From contig NC_057316.1 of assembly GCF_000687475.1 (NCBI RefSeq), positions 1,736,001-1,800,000 on the forward strand: DNA of 64,000 nt. The letters run 5' to 3'. The translations under genes and the position numbers were made by a program. Within the stretch, counting starts at the first letter, position 1. Each line of letters begins with the position of its first letter. This DNA is from Ustilaginoidea virens. Taxonomy: Eukaryota > Ascomycota > Sordariomycetes > Hypocreales > Clavicipitaceae. This document shows positions 1-10,966 of this stretch, one piece after another. Under the pieces are notes generated by a model that saw nothing but the letters and a program-made list of their open reading frames with translations, did no database searches and was not told where the DNA came from.

Positions 1-2
1 AC

Positions 3-194
3 GACCCTAATCAGCACGCTCGCACTAAGCATACGCTATTAAAATTCCGGTATATTAGGGAGCAAGCCCAGCTGGGCTTGGTTAAAATTACCTATTTACC
101 TACTAATAGTATGCCTGCTGACGGTCTTACGAAGCCACTGCCGGGCCCTAAATTTACTAAGTTCCGCGAGTTACTAGGTCTTAGGGCCTACTAA
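3..194 (+). pseudogene. 3' end of a Ty1/copia pol gene (RNase H C-terminus), cut by the window edge
   Basis: The open frame runs from the window edge to a TAA at 192-194. It encodes the typical end of a copia polyprotein: an RTKH segment, then YIREQAQLGLVKI, then ADGLTKPLPGPKF and a FRELLGL tail. These are the last residues of the RNase H domain of fungal copia elements. About 110 bp downstream is a purine-rich tract and then the family-1 LTR at 316, so this is the 3' end of an element whose body lies outside the window. The frame has no internal stop here, so this copy is less RIP-damaged than the elements further right. Confidence 0.85.
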
Positions 195-303
195 CTTATA
201 CTAACTTACTTTTACTAAGGTTTTTCTTATGTTTTTCCTTAGCACTTTTTACTGCATTTTCTTTCCCTATCCTTTATACGATTAGCTTGCTACTACAGTA
301 GCT

Positions 304-315
304 AATCAGAGGGGG
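304..315 (+). other. Polypurine tract before LTR A
   Basis: The sequence AATCAGAGGGGG lies directly before the first base of the family-1 LTR. The same tract precedes LTR B at 1641-1652. A purine tract touching the 3' LTR primes plus-strand DNA synthesis in LTR retrotransposons, which fixes the orientation of both units as plus. Confidence 0.7.
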
Positions 316-1059
316 TATTAAAATCCTATAGTAGCCTACTAGGCTGCTGGCCTTATGCCCTACTGGCCTACTAACCTTCTAGCCCTTATACCGCCTCTTG
401 GACTTATGGTAGTATTACCTTAGGCCTTTGCCTTCTACCTTAAGGATTTTCAGTAGATTATTTACTGTATATCAAGTAAGGTAGGCCTTATTGAAAAGGT
501 GTGGCATTGCTAAATTAGCGTGGTTGCCTACTAGTGTGGTGGCGGCCTACTAGTGTGGTGTGGCATTACTAAATTAGCGTGGTGGCCTATTAGCGTGGTG
601 GCTAGTCCACTAGTGTGGTGGTTAGTTACTAGTGCGGTGACTAATTACTAGTGCGGTGGTTAGGGTGGTTGGAAAGGTCGGATATAGCGGGGTTGCTGAC
701 GTATCATAGCGAGCATTACGGGGAGCTTTCTTACTGGCTACCTTGGATGCCTGGGCCTACCCCTCCTTCGTGTATATATAGGATAGCTTTTCCCCTTCTT
801 TCTAGATAGTAGAAGGGCAGCACAATCGAACCTGTTAATGCACTACATGCCTCTTAACTTCCACCTTCCCTGCGTTTTTGGTTATCTTATATTTGCCTTG
901 CCTTTACACTTGCCCTGCTTTATAGCACTTGTATAGTCTTAGGACTTAGTGAAAAATCTAGTATTTATACTAAGATTAGTTCACAGGTCGCAGACAGTCT
1001 TGTGCCATCTAGCTAGCTAGTAAGGCTCTGCTTTTATAGTGACCTTGAGAAGTGCAATA
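316..1059 (+). repeat. Family-1 copia LTR, copy A
   Basis: This is one of five copies of the same LTR in the window (A, B, C on plus; D, E on minus). The family consensus starts TGTTAAAATCC and ends TTGCAATA; here the start reads TATT, a G-to-A change. It contains a run of degenerate sub-repeats around TAGTGTGGTGG at about 530-665, a TATATATAGGATAG core-promoter-like segment near 773 and a conserved 3' half. Upstream is a polypurine tract, so it acted as the 3' LTR of the element cut by the window edge. Confidence 0.9.
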
Positions 1060-1652
1060 GAAAAGATCTTAGCCCTACCGATTAGAGCCTTTATCAGAGC
1101 CTTACTGGCACTATAATGTGGCTTATGATGATGACTAGGCCCGACCTAGCATTTCCTACCCAATACCTCTCCCGGTTTATATCCAAGGCAACTAATGTGC
1201 ATCTAAATGCTGCAAAAGGCAGCTTTAGCTACCTTAAAGGCACTGAGAACCTAGCTATTTGCTTTAGTACTACTAAAAGCAACCAACAGCCTATTATAAC
1301 CGCTTATTCTGATAGCGACTTTGCTGGCTGTAAAGAAACCTCTAAATCTACTGGAGGCTTCTTGACTACTATTAATAGTAGTCCTATTAGCTGGCGTTCT
1401 AAGCGAGCCTCTTTAGTAGTATTATCTACTTTAGAAGCTGAATCTGATGCCTTACTTGAGACTATTCGTGAGCCACTGCCGGGCCCTAAATTTACTAGGT
1501 TCCGCGAGTTACTAGGTCTTATGGCCTGCTAACTTATACTAACTCACTTTTACTAAGGTTTTTCTTATGTTTTTCCTTAGCACTTTTATTGCATTTTCTT
1601 TCCCTATCCTTTACACGATTAGCTTGCTACTACAGTAGCTAATCAGAGGGGG
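1060..1652 (+). mobile_element. Truncated internal fragment of family-1 copia between LTRs A and B
   Basis: This 593-bp fragment begins abruptly in the RT/RNase H linker and ends with the same polypurine tract that precedes LTR A. It has no primer-binding site after LTR A and no gag, protease, integrase or RT. The arrangement LTR-pol fragment-LTR, with a second pol end upstream of LTR A, is what recombination between copies would give, rather than one clean insertion. Confidence 0.75.
1116..1532 (+). pseudogene. Copia RNase H fragment with an in-frame internal deletion
   Basis: The 138-codon frame begins with the TRPDLAF...LSRF motif that opens the RNase H-proximal part of copia pol. It continues through YSDSDFAGC and the LVVLSTLEAESDAL active-site region. 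After ETIRE it jumps straight to PLPGPKF, which in the copy at 3-194 is preceded by the RTKH and REQAQLG segments. Roughly 60 residues are therefore missing in frame. The frame has no RIP stops. An upstream in-frame TAG at 1083-1085 and the missing domains make it non-functional. Confidence 0.85.
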
Positions 1653-2437
1653 TGTTAAAATCCTATAGTAGCCTACTAGGCTGCTGGCCTAATGCCCTAC
1701 TGGCTTACTGACCTTCTGGCCCTTATACCGCCTCTTGGACTTATGGTAGTCTTACCTTAGGCCTTTGCCTTTTACCTTAGGATTTTCAGTGGATTATTTA
1801 CTGTATATCAAGTAAGTAGGCCTTAAGGTAGGCCTTGTTAAAAAGGTGTGGCATTGCTAAATTAGCGTGGTGGGCCTACTAGTGTGGTGGCGGCCTACTA
1901 GTGTGGTGGCTAGTCTACTAGTGTGGTGGGTAGTCACTAGCGTGGTGGCTAGTCTACTAGTGTGGTGGGTAGTCACTAGCGTGGTGGCTAGTTACTAGTG
2001 TGGTGACTAGTTACTAGTGCGGTGGTTAGGGTGGTTGGAAAGGCTGGATATAGTGGGGCTGCTGACGTATTATATACGTGGCATAGCGAGCATTACGGGG
2101 AGCTTTCTTACTGGCTACCTTGGATGCCTGGGCCCACCCCTCCTTTGTGTATATATAGGATAGCTTTTCCCCTTCTTTCTAGATAGTAGAAGGGCAGCAC
2201 AATCGAGTCTGTTAATGCACTATATGCCTCTTAACTTCTTACCTTCCCTGCGTTTTCTGGTTATCTTATATTTGCCTTGCCTTTACACTTGCCCTGCTTT
2301 ATAGCACTTGTATAGTCTTAGGACTTAGTGAAAAATCTAGTATTATACTAAGATTAGTTCACAGGTCGCAGACAGTCTCGTGCCATCTAGCTAGCTAGTA
2401 AGGCTCTGCTTTTATAGTAACCTTGAGAATTGCAATA
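1653..2437 (+). repeat. Family-1 copia LTR, copy B
   Basis: This LTR starts TGTTAAAATCC after a polypurine tract and ends GAATTGCAATA. It is the longest of the five copies because its GTGGTGG sub-repeat block (about 1860-2035) carries extra units. Its right flank (AAGGT...) is directly the minus-strand gag sequence of element X, so the LTR A/B unit was inserted into X. The matching left flank lies outside the window, so the target duplication cannot be checked. Confidence 0.9.
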
Positions 2438-5400
2438 AAGGTATATCGGTATGATTTATCCTGCAGGGCTTGCAATATTGCGATAGATAAAGAAGGTGAC
2501 GGTTCTATTTGCATAGGGGCTAAGAAATACTGAGTGGCTATGATTTGTGGTGCGATAGCGTCCTCTGTATCCTAATGTATAACCCTTACTATTATAGCTT
2601 TAATATCTTTAACGATATTATTAAAATCGGTATCTTTAAGGTCTCAGTCGGCAGTCCCTTTGTATTCTTGTAGGAAAATGTAGAATTTCTTATTATTAGG
2701 GGTGGTCTGGTTAGAGCGGTTCTTTAGCTATCGTGCCTTTAATTCTTATTGCTTTTTATTAGTATAGTTAGATGACCAATATCCTAATTTATTGCAAATG
2801 AAGCATCTTCTTTAATGAGGCCTAGATAGAAAGGCGCGATTCTATTATTGCCGTTGATACTATTATTATAGGCCGAATCGGCGTTAAGGGCAGGATTGAC
2901 TATATCTACAGTTAGTAAATAATACTATATTGACATTAATATCTTTAATATCCTAATATTATTAAGCTTGTTATTGTTGAAGGAATTGATGCTATTAAGT
3001 CATATGGGTAGTCTTGTAGATGGAAAGGGATCGCTATAAGTTAGCGGCGAGGCCTTCGAATATAGGGGTATGACGATATAGGGCCTGGCTATACTTAGGG
3101 ATATCCCTTATAGCATTAAGTACTTACCGATAAAGCTCTATATTAGCTGTAAAGGGGGGAAAAAGACTATAATATAGGCGTTGAAGTTCTTCTAATAGGA
3201 TGTTAAGGCATTCTAGCTTTAATTTATTGGGATGTTTTGCAATAGTTAATTGGAGTGTTGTTTTATTCTAATGGTACAAATAGAATTGCTTTGTGCTCTT
3301 ATTTTCGAAATAGCTCTTGACTTTACGGACTATATCGTCAAAAGCAAGGGTATCGCAAATACGTTTAATATTATCAAAGTAATAGGTCTTAGCATCGTCG
3401 ATAAGTATGATTTGAAAGGCTTTAGCGAATATATTGTCGGATAATCCTAGTAGGCGGTATTTACTCTTAAAAGATATAACCTTTAGTATAAGGAAAATTT
3501 CTATTTTACCGCTATATCTATCCTCTATATGATAGCTGCATAAGAGGTTTGTTAAAATCCTATAGTAGCCTACTAGGCTGCTGGCCTAATGCCCTACTGG
3601 CCTACTAACCTCCTGGCCTTTATACCGCCTCTTGGACTTATAGTGGTCTTACCTTAGGCCTTTGCCTTTTACCTTAAGGATTTTCAGTGGATTATTTACT
3701 GTATATCAAGTAAGTAGGCCTTAAGGTAGGCCTTGTTAAAAAAAGTGTGGCATTGCTAAATTAGCGTGGTGGCCTACTAGCGTGGTGGCGGCCTACTAGC
3801 GTGATGGCTAGTCCACTAGTGTAGTGGTTAGTCACTAGCGTGGTGGCTAGTTACTAGCGTAGTGGTTAGTCACTAGCGTGGTGGTTGGGGTGGCCGGATA
3901 TAGCGGGGTTAGTCGGATATAGCGGGGTCAGTGACAAGCATTACGGGGAGCTCTCTTACTGGCTACCCTGGATACCTGGGCCCACCCCTCCTTCGTGTAT
4001 ATATAGGATAGCTTTCCCTCTTCTTTCTAGATAGCTGAAGGGCAGCACAATCGAATCTATTAATACACTACATGCCTCTTAACTCCCACCTTCCCTGCGT
4101 TATTCTGGTTATTTTATATTTGCCTTGCCTTTACACTTGCCTCGCTTTATAGCACTTGTATAGTCTTAGGACTTAGTGACGAATCTAGTATTTATACTAA
4201 GATTAAGTCATAGGTCGCAGACAGTCTTGTGCTATCTAGCTAGCTAGTAAGGCTTTGCTTTATAGTGACCTGTAGAATTGCAATAAGGTTAGATATCTTC
4301 TTCGATATATTATTAAACCCGGTTTAGGAATAATCTTTTTGGTTAAACCCGGCCTCGTAGGCTTTTCGGGTATGACCTTAGGGGTATTCTGGAGGGTATT
4401 CTGGAATAGCTTATTAGTAGCCTTACGGTAGGCTGGCGGGAGCTTTAGCTGGTTTATCCTATAACCTGGGTTGGTCTAGGTTTACCGGTCCTCCTATTAA
4501 GACGGTCCGTTTATTGGCCTAAGTAGGCCAATATTAGCGGGAAGGGCTAGGTGCTATGCCTATTTTTGGCATTATCGGATGAGGCGTTTGGGCCCGATAT
4601 CTAGTATTACGGGCGTTAGCGGCGTTAGCTTAGAGGGTATTATTATTAGGGTTCTCTGTTGAAGGAAGTATATTATTAGGGCCTATAACTTAACCTCTAT
4701 CGGGTATATTATGACCTCGAAGGGCATTAAGATAGCCGCCTCAGCTAGCCCAGCTAGGAGTATAATCCCTAGAGCGATATATTTAATCGGGTCGTTCTTA
4801 TGGGCTATAATTATCGGCTATTATATATTATTGTTGATAGGAGCTTTCCCCTGTTTCGAATAGCAGCCTATTATAAATAGGCATCTTCCCTTTTAGTTGC
4901 TAGGGCTAGCCTTTATCTTCTTCTTCTTCTTTAATAGGGGCAGGGGTATAAGGCTTTTTTAATATAGAGGGGGGGACGATAGGTTGTTATAACTATAATT
5001 GTTCTATTAGTGTGACAAAGTTCCTTAGTATTGATGGGGCTTATAAGAGCCGTAATGCGAGCCTTAGCGAGGGTATTCGTATAACCATTATAGGGGCTTA
5101 TGATAATAATAATAAAGGCCTTATGCGTATGTATAAGGGCGTATTTTAAAGCCTTTACATCTCTTACTTAGTATTACCGATAGGTAGTAAGGCTTCCTTA
5201 GTAGGGTTAAGCTAGGATAAGAATACACTACAAGTAAGTTGCTAGGTTACTTCCTCTTAAGGCCATTATAGATTCTATTATTATTGAAGGCATTTAAGTA
5301 GGGTTAGTATTATTAGGAAACCCAATGCTCTAATATATACGCCGCGTTCCTGTAATATTAAACGGAACTGCCGTAAAACCTGGATATTGATACGGCGGAA

Positions 5401-5440
5401 TAAGGCTTCATTCTACTCGCTATAATCCTCGCGGAATTAT
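2438..5440 (-). mobile_element. Element X: RIP-degraded family-2 copia, gag part, minus strand
   Basis: Read on the minus strand, this matches the gag region of the full-length element at 14204-21700. Positions 2438-2500 correspond to about 17630-17690, 3240-3540 to about 16560-16850, 4286-4500 to about 16370-16560, and 5400-5440 to about 15287-15330. It is interrupted at 3550-4285 by a solo family-1 LTR. It is broken on the right at 5440, where the LTR of element Y joins mid-gag, and on the left by LTR B. Stops are frequent in all frames. The short open frame at 3250-3444 is not a gene. Confidence 0.85.
3550..4285 (+). repeat. Solo family-1 LTR, copy C, with 5-bp target duplication AGGTT
   Basis: This is a complete LTR (TGTTAAAATCC to TTGCAATA) with AGGTT at 3545-3549 and again at 4286-4290. 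Element X continues on both sides. The paralogous full-length element carries the uninterrupted site, reading TTTAACCTCTTAC near 16557-16570, where AACCT is the complement of AGGTT. This is a clean solo LTR left by LTR-LTR recombination after insertion into X. It also fixes both LTR ends for the family. Confidence 0.93.
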
Positions 5441-5792
5441 TGTTGATATAAACTCGGGGTACCCAGTTATACGTAGGGTCGCGCGCGTAGTATTGTGTAC
5501 CGTAAGGTTATAGGTTAAAGATATAATTACTTCTTTGATTATAACTAACTATCTAAAAGGAAAGAAAGGAAGCAAAAGAGGGTAATTACACGATATAGCC
5601 TTTTTGTGCGTGCCGTGGTCACGTGTATTGGCGCAGTCGGGCCGGGCTACCCGTATGCCCTACCGGGCTCAGGGGTAAAGGGGCAAAAGGGGCCAAAGTG
5701 GCCACATCATGCGCATTAGGTATACACGGCATATCCATCGCAATATGCCTAATTAATGCCCAATTGGGCACCTTACGACAGCGATTCCGACA
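5441..5792 (-). repeat. Family-2 copia LTR, 3' LTR of element Y
   Basis: On the minus strand it starts TGTCGGAATCG and ends ATCAACA, matching the LTRs at 14204-14546 and 21358-21700. Upstream on the minus strand is the same AAAAAGAGAAGCTGC purine-rich segment that precedes the plus-strand 3' LTR. Its far side joins element X in the middle of gag with ATTAT at 5436-5440. Y therefore appears to have inserted into X. Confidence 0.88.
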
Positions 5793-8366
5793 CTAGCAGC
5801 TTCTCTTTTTATAGAAGCAAACATCGGAATCGCTAGGATATAAAGCGTACATATAGAAAGAAAAGTGCGGCGCGGTCTTAGGCAGGTTGCGCCGCTAATA
5901 ACGCTGTCGCGCCGCGCGGCCTTATACCGTACAGCCGGTATATTGAATATCGCAGCTAAAACAAAGGGGCAAAAAGGGGCAGCAGTAAACGCAGTAAAAG
6001 CAGCAAATGCATACAATATTGAACATAAGAAAATCCACACACTTGCCACCTATGATGTCACCAATCGTATCCAAATGCAATTAGATATTAACCGGCCTCT
6101 TCACCCACCCTTCTATACGTATAATAGCCTGATTTCGGTCGATAAAGGTCTTAAGGGCTTTATTAGGCGTTCCCTTAGTTATTGCGTCGGCGAGATTGTT
6201 ATTCCTATTAATCTAATAGATCTTATAAATCTCTTACTGTTTGTATGACTATCGTAGGGCTATAATATCTATTATGAGCCCCTTTTCCTTAATAGTACCT
6301 AGCTTGATAAGGCATTCGTATAGCGAAAACGAATCTATATATACAACTATAGGGATCTTCGGTAATCCTAGCCTGCTGGTAATCATATTGAAGGTTGTAC
6401 CTATCGCGTATACGATATCAACCATTTGTACTATACTATATAGCTCTGAAGCAAGTGCGCTGCGTATTATACGCTTACTCTTTATAGAGCTATAAGTAAT
6501 AATATTACCGGTTAGCTGGAAGGCGTTATCTATTATATATTTTTCATTGCCTAGCATAATTATATAACTAATCTAGGAGCTTAAATCCTTGTTGTTGGCA
6601 AAGGATCTATTAATAAATATAAAGATCTTAGCTGTATTAAGTGCCAAATTGATATACCGTAGGCTACAATCCTAGTTATCGAGCTACTATTAAAGGCGTT
6701 TATTCAGTCTCGCGATATCATTAGGGTTAGGTTGCTAGTATTATACTGCAATAGATAGGTCAAAGGACGCCTTGGGCTGGCAGACCATAGCTATATAAGT
6801 ACCGTAAGTGCGTTATTCGATATAATTACGCTAGGCTATGGACGTATTTTTATCGATAGTCGCGATTTTCTTACTTTGGCCTTTCTGGCATAACGTTATT
6901 ATGCCGTTAGCCTTATCAATTATAAGTATATATCTATTGAATATTAGGGGTATAGTTGGTAATAGCTTTATCTTAGGCTTGGCGTTAAAGCCTGCCTTAA
7001 TAAGCTCTAATTTTTCCTGTTGGAAGAAGGCATCGTCATTTAGGCCGAGGGTATTGTTAGTCTACATACCTACGATACCGAAGTATATATTAGTATCGCT
7101 AGTATAGTTAGGGATATCAGTACAGTCAGTATCGCTAGTACGGTTATTGCCAGTAGATATTAGCAAACAGGGGTCATAGGTTGAAGTGGTTATGCCTAGC
7201 TTCTCGCAATGGTGCCGGAAGTATATCGCCTACTAGTAGGTGCCTGCCTTAGCTATCCCGTATAATGGCTTCACCACTTCCATAATAGTGTTATTAGGGT
7301 ATTAGTGTGCTATTTGCTTGGGTAGTTTGGCGATAATCGACCGGTTAAGGGTTATAGAGGATTATACGTAAGCCTATGTGATATCCTATATCCAAAGGAA
7401 GAGGCCGTAAGACTATTATAGTAATAGAGCTATTAATATAAGTAGCCATTGACTTGCCTATTGAATTATAAGGGATTGAGTTAATATCAATCGCTTCTCG
7501 TTATTACTATAACCTTATATTATAAGCCTAGATTTCTCGTATAGGGCATCTATGCCTTTGCCTTTGATTTCCTATACTATACGTAAGTTGAATAGGCGTT
7601 AGGCTCTATATTGACTAATATTAAAAGTGATGAATTTAAATATATTGCGGGCTTATAGTGCTTCTACCTCTATACGGTTAGACTACCCAAAAAGGGCTCT
7701 AGGGGTTATAATCTTCCCTTCGCAATATAATTAGCTAGCAAGCTATAGGTCGGCTTACTCTTTCGCGGTTAGGAAAGAGACATCAATAACGGTATTAAAA
7801 GCTATAGTAATAATAAAAGCTTCTTTTTAGTCCTTATTAATCATAACATTAGATACTACCCTTACTAGTGATAGTAATAGTTGCCTGGCTTAATTAGATC
7901 TAGTGGCTGGCGACGGATATATTGTAGCTATAGGTATTGTTAATAATGCCTCAGCTAGAGGTGCAGCTGCAGCTGGTATCCTAACTTCCATCCAGCCAGG
8001 GCGGGCCGGGCCTTTAGTATAGACGATATCTTTGGGATCATCTATATCGGGGTCGTAGTTATATAGCTTGATGACCGTTAACCGGAACTTGACCGGGCCA
8101 TATAGCATCTATATAATGCAGGTCTCACTATCGAGGCTAATTAGCCGGTATGGCCTATATTATCCACCCTTTTCTCTCTATACCTATACATCTAACTGTA
8201 GGGGCAGTCGGTAGATAGGCCGCGTATTTAGGCCGTTCTATTAGGCGAGGGCATTATAGACCTGGCGCTTAGCGAGGCATTTCCTAGCTTCATTAATGGC
8301 CTTTCGTAATATTAAGGCGTATTATAATACTAATAAGCTAGGGGGTAAATCATCCGTAAATTAAGG
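5793..8366 (-). mobile_element. Element Y: RIP-degraded family-2 copia pol, minus strand
   Basis: On the minus strand the order is the integrase/RT linker (7890-8108, ending near ATRSN), RT (about 7450-6600) and RNase H (6249-6557, with ELYSIVQ and TDSF-like segments). All match the plus-strand element at 18800-21070. The RT tryptophan pair that reads TGGTGG at 19930-19935 is TAGTAG here (complement at 7230-7235), a RIP signature. The element is cut at 8366 by LTR D, so its gag and 5' LTR are missing. Confidence 0.87.
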
Positions 8367-9119
8367 TATTGCAATTCTAAAGGTCACTATAAAGCAAAGC
8401 CTTACTAGCTAGCTAGATGGCACAAGACTATCTGCGACCTGTGACTTAATCTTAGTATAAATACTAGATTCTTCACTAAGTCCTAAGACTATACAAGTGT
8501 TATAAAGCAGGGCAAGTGTAAAGGCAAGGCAAATATAAGATAACCAGAAACGCAGGGAAGGTGGGAGTTAAGAGGCATATAGTGCATTAACAGACTCGAT
8601 TGTGCTACCCTTCTACTATCTAGAAAGAAGGGGAAAAGCTATCCTATATATACACGAAGGAGGGGTGGGCCCAGGCATCCAAGGTAGCCAGTAAGAAAGC
8701 TCCCCGTAATACTCGCTATGCCACGTATATAATACGTCATCAGCCCCACTATATCCAGCCTTTCCAACCACCCTAACCACCGCACTAGTAACTAGTCACC
8801 ACATTAGTAACTAGCCACCACGCTAGTGACTACCCACCACACTAGTGGACTAGCCACCACACTAGTAGGCCGCCACCACACTAGTAGGCCGCCACCACAC
8901 TAGTAGGCCCACCACGCTAATTTAGCAATGCCACACCTTTTTAGCAAGGCCTACCTTACTTGATATACAGTAAATAATCCACTGAAAATCCTAAGGTAAA
9001 AGGCAAAGGCCTAAGGTAAGACCACCATAAGTCCAAGAGGTGGTATAAGGGCTAGGAGGTTAATAGGCCAGTAGGGCATTAGGCCAGCAGCCTAGTAGGC
9101 TACTATAGGATTTTAACAA
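8367..9119 (-). repeat. Family-1 LTR, copy D
   Basis: This is the reverse complement of the family-1 LTR, with TATTGCAATTC at the left end and GGATTTTAACA at the right. The GTGGTGG sub-repeat block lies at about 8770-8915. It serves as the 3' LTR of the short element 8367-10966. Confidence 0.9.
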
Positions 9120-9730
9120 GGCTCTTTACCCTTATATTTTATAGGGGTAGAAGGTTGGTCAATTTCCATAACGTTAGCTTCACTATCATCATCTTTAGTG
9201 GTAGTCTTAGTGGAAGGTCTAGCTTTAGTGGCTTTAGTAGGCTTCTTTTTAGTAGCCTGGGTAGCCTAGGTGTCGTTATTTTACCTACTAACTAGGCCCT
9301 ATATAAGGTCAGTTAGTATATTCATCTGGGATTTCATATCGTCCATATCTAGCTGTAGCTATGCATTAGTATCAACTTCAGTATCGGATTCAGGGACCTT
9401 ATAGGATCCTGACTCTGCTATAGTGGGCAAAAAGGGTTTAAAAATCCGTTGAAAAATGGTGCCAATAGTTATAATAATAGAGGAATAATTAGCAGAGGAA
9501 TAACTAGCTAAATAGCTAGCAAAATAGTCGAGTAACTGGTAAAATAGCTAGTAAAATAGTCGAATAACTAGTCAGATTGCCAGTATATATAGTGGCTAGT
9601 AGCCTACTATAAAACTAGCCGCAGATTATAGCGGCCGGTCTCAGTATAAAAGCATAGATGCCGTAGGCGTTGTGTAAGTCTGTATTATAGCGTTGGTATT
9701 CAAGGTGCTTATATAGTGCCGTAATACAAA

Positions 9731-9802
9731 GGTGCCGTAAGTGCCGTAGGTGCCGTAGGTGCCGTAGGTGCCGTGGGTGCCGTGGGTGCTATAGGTGCCG
9801 TA
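9731..9802. repeat. 9-bp tandem repeat, about 8 units
   Basis: Eight near-identical units of GGTGCCGTA stand in a row. They vary by transitions such as GTA to GTG, and one unit reads GGTGCTATA. On the minus strand each unit encodes Tyr-Gly-Thr, so the element's gag-like frame had a YGT repeat. Looser copies of the motif (GCCGTAAG, TTACGCCGTA) continue to about 10070. Confidence 0.85.
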
Positions 9803-10214
9803 ATATAAAAGGTGCCGTAAATGCCGTACCAAAAGTGCTATAAGTAGGAGAGTATAATAGGTGCCGTATAGTGCAGTGGGTGTCGTGCACTAGAGGCAAA
9901 AGTGTTATACAGTGGTATAGTGTGGTAGATATCACACTATAAAATCCGTAGGTGCCATAGGTTACGCCGAAAGTAACGTAAGGTTACGCTAAAAGTGCCG
10001 TAAGGTTACGCCGTAAGTTGCCGTTAGGTACGCCGTTAATTGCCGCAGGGTAATACCGTAGGTAATAAGGGTAAGCCAAAGATGATAATAGGTAAGCCGA
10101 AGTTAATAAGGGTAAGCCGAAGATACTAAAGGATAGCTATATTAGTAGTACTAATAAGCAAAAGAGACTAAGGGGTGAATATAAAAAGGTAGGGTTAAAA
10201 CAAAGAAGTAAAAC

Positions 10215-10228
10215 CCGGGCTCATAACC
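10215..10228 (-). other. Primer-binding site complementary to initiator tRNA-Met anticodon arm
   Basis: On the minus strand, directly after the last base of LTR E, the sequence reads GGTTATGAGCCCGG. Its complement contains GGGCTCATAACC, the anticodon stem-loop of eukaryotic initiator tRNA-Met. Many copia elements prime on a half-molecule of this tRNA. It marks LTR E as a 5' LTR and confirms the LTR end inferred from the target duplication at LTR C. Confidence 0.8.
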
Positions 10229-10966
10229 TATTGCAATTCTCAAGGTCACTATAATAGCAGAGCCTTACTAGCTAGCTAGATGGCATAAGACTGTCTGCAA
10301 CCTATGAACTAATCTTAGTATAAATACTAGATTTTTCACCAAGTCCTAAGACTATATAAGTGCTATAAAGCAGGGCAAGTGTAAAGGCAAGGCAAATATA
10401 AGATAACCAGAAACGCAGGGAAGGTAGAAGTTAAGAGGCATGTAGTGCATTAACAGACTCGATTGTGCTACCCTTCTACTATCTAGAAAGAAGGGGGAAA
10501 GCTATCCTATATATACACGAAGGAGGGGTGGGCCCAGGCATCTAAGGTAGCCAGTAAGAAAGCTCCCCGTAATGCTCGCTATGCCACGTATATGATACGT
10601 CAGCAAACCCACTATATCCGGCCTTTCCAACCACCCTAACCACCGCACTAGTAACTAGTCACCGCACTAGTAACTAGCCACTACGATAGTAACTACCCAC
10701 CACACTAGTGGACTAGCCACTACGCTAGTAGGCTGCCACCACACTAGTAGGCCCACCACGCTAATTTAGCAATGCCACACCTTTTTAACAAGGCCTACCT
10801 TACTTGATATACAGTAAATAATCCACTGAAAATCCTAAGGTAAAAGGCAAAGGCCTAAGGTTGGTAAGACTACCGTAAGTCTAAGAGGCGGTATAAGGGC
10901 TAGAAGGTCAGTAAGCCAGTAGGGCATTAGGCCAGCAGCCTAGTAGGCTACTATAGGATTTTAACA
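10229..10966 (-). repeat. Family-1 LTR, copy E
   Basis: This is the reverse complement of the family-1 LTR, from TATTGCAATTC to GGATTTTAACA. It has fewer GTGGTGG sub-repeats than copies B and D. It is the 5' LTR of the short element because the initiator-tRNA primer site abuts it. Confidence 0.9.

Larger units (their letters stand above)
8367..10966 (-). mobile_element. Short family-1 element with two LTRs and a gag-only interior
   Basis: This is a unit in minus orientation: 5' LTR (copy E, 10229-10966), primer-binding site, about 1.1 kb of interior, then 3' LTR (copy D, 8367-9119). The interior holds a 9-bp tandem repeat and a decayed Lys-rich coding stretch just before LTR D, ending MEIDQPSTPIKYKGKEP. 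I see no protease, integrase, RT or RNase H. It resembles a non-autonomous LARD/TRIM-type derivative. The flanking pentamers (TAAGG left, GGATT right) do not match, so its insertion history is disturbed. Confidence 0.7.

Noticed and set aside
5865..6248. 127-codon plus-strand frame beside the family-2 LTR
   Set aside because: It runs antisense to element Y and through its 3' leader; its translation is unrelated to known proteins.
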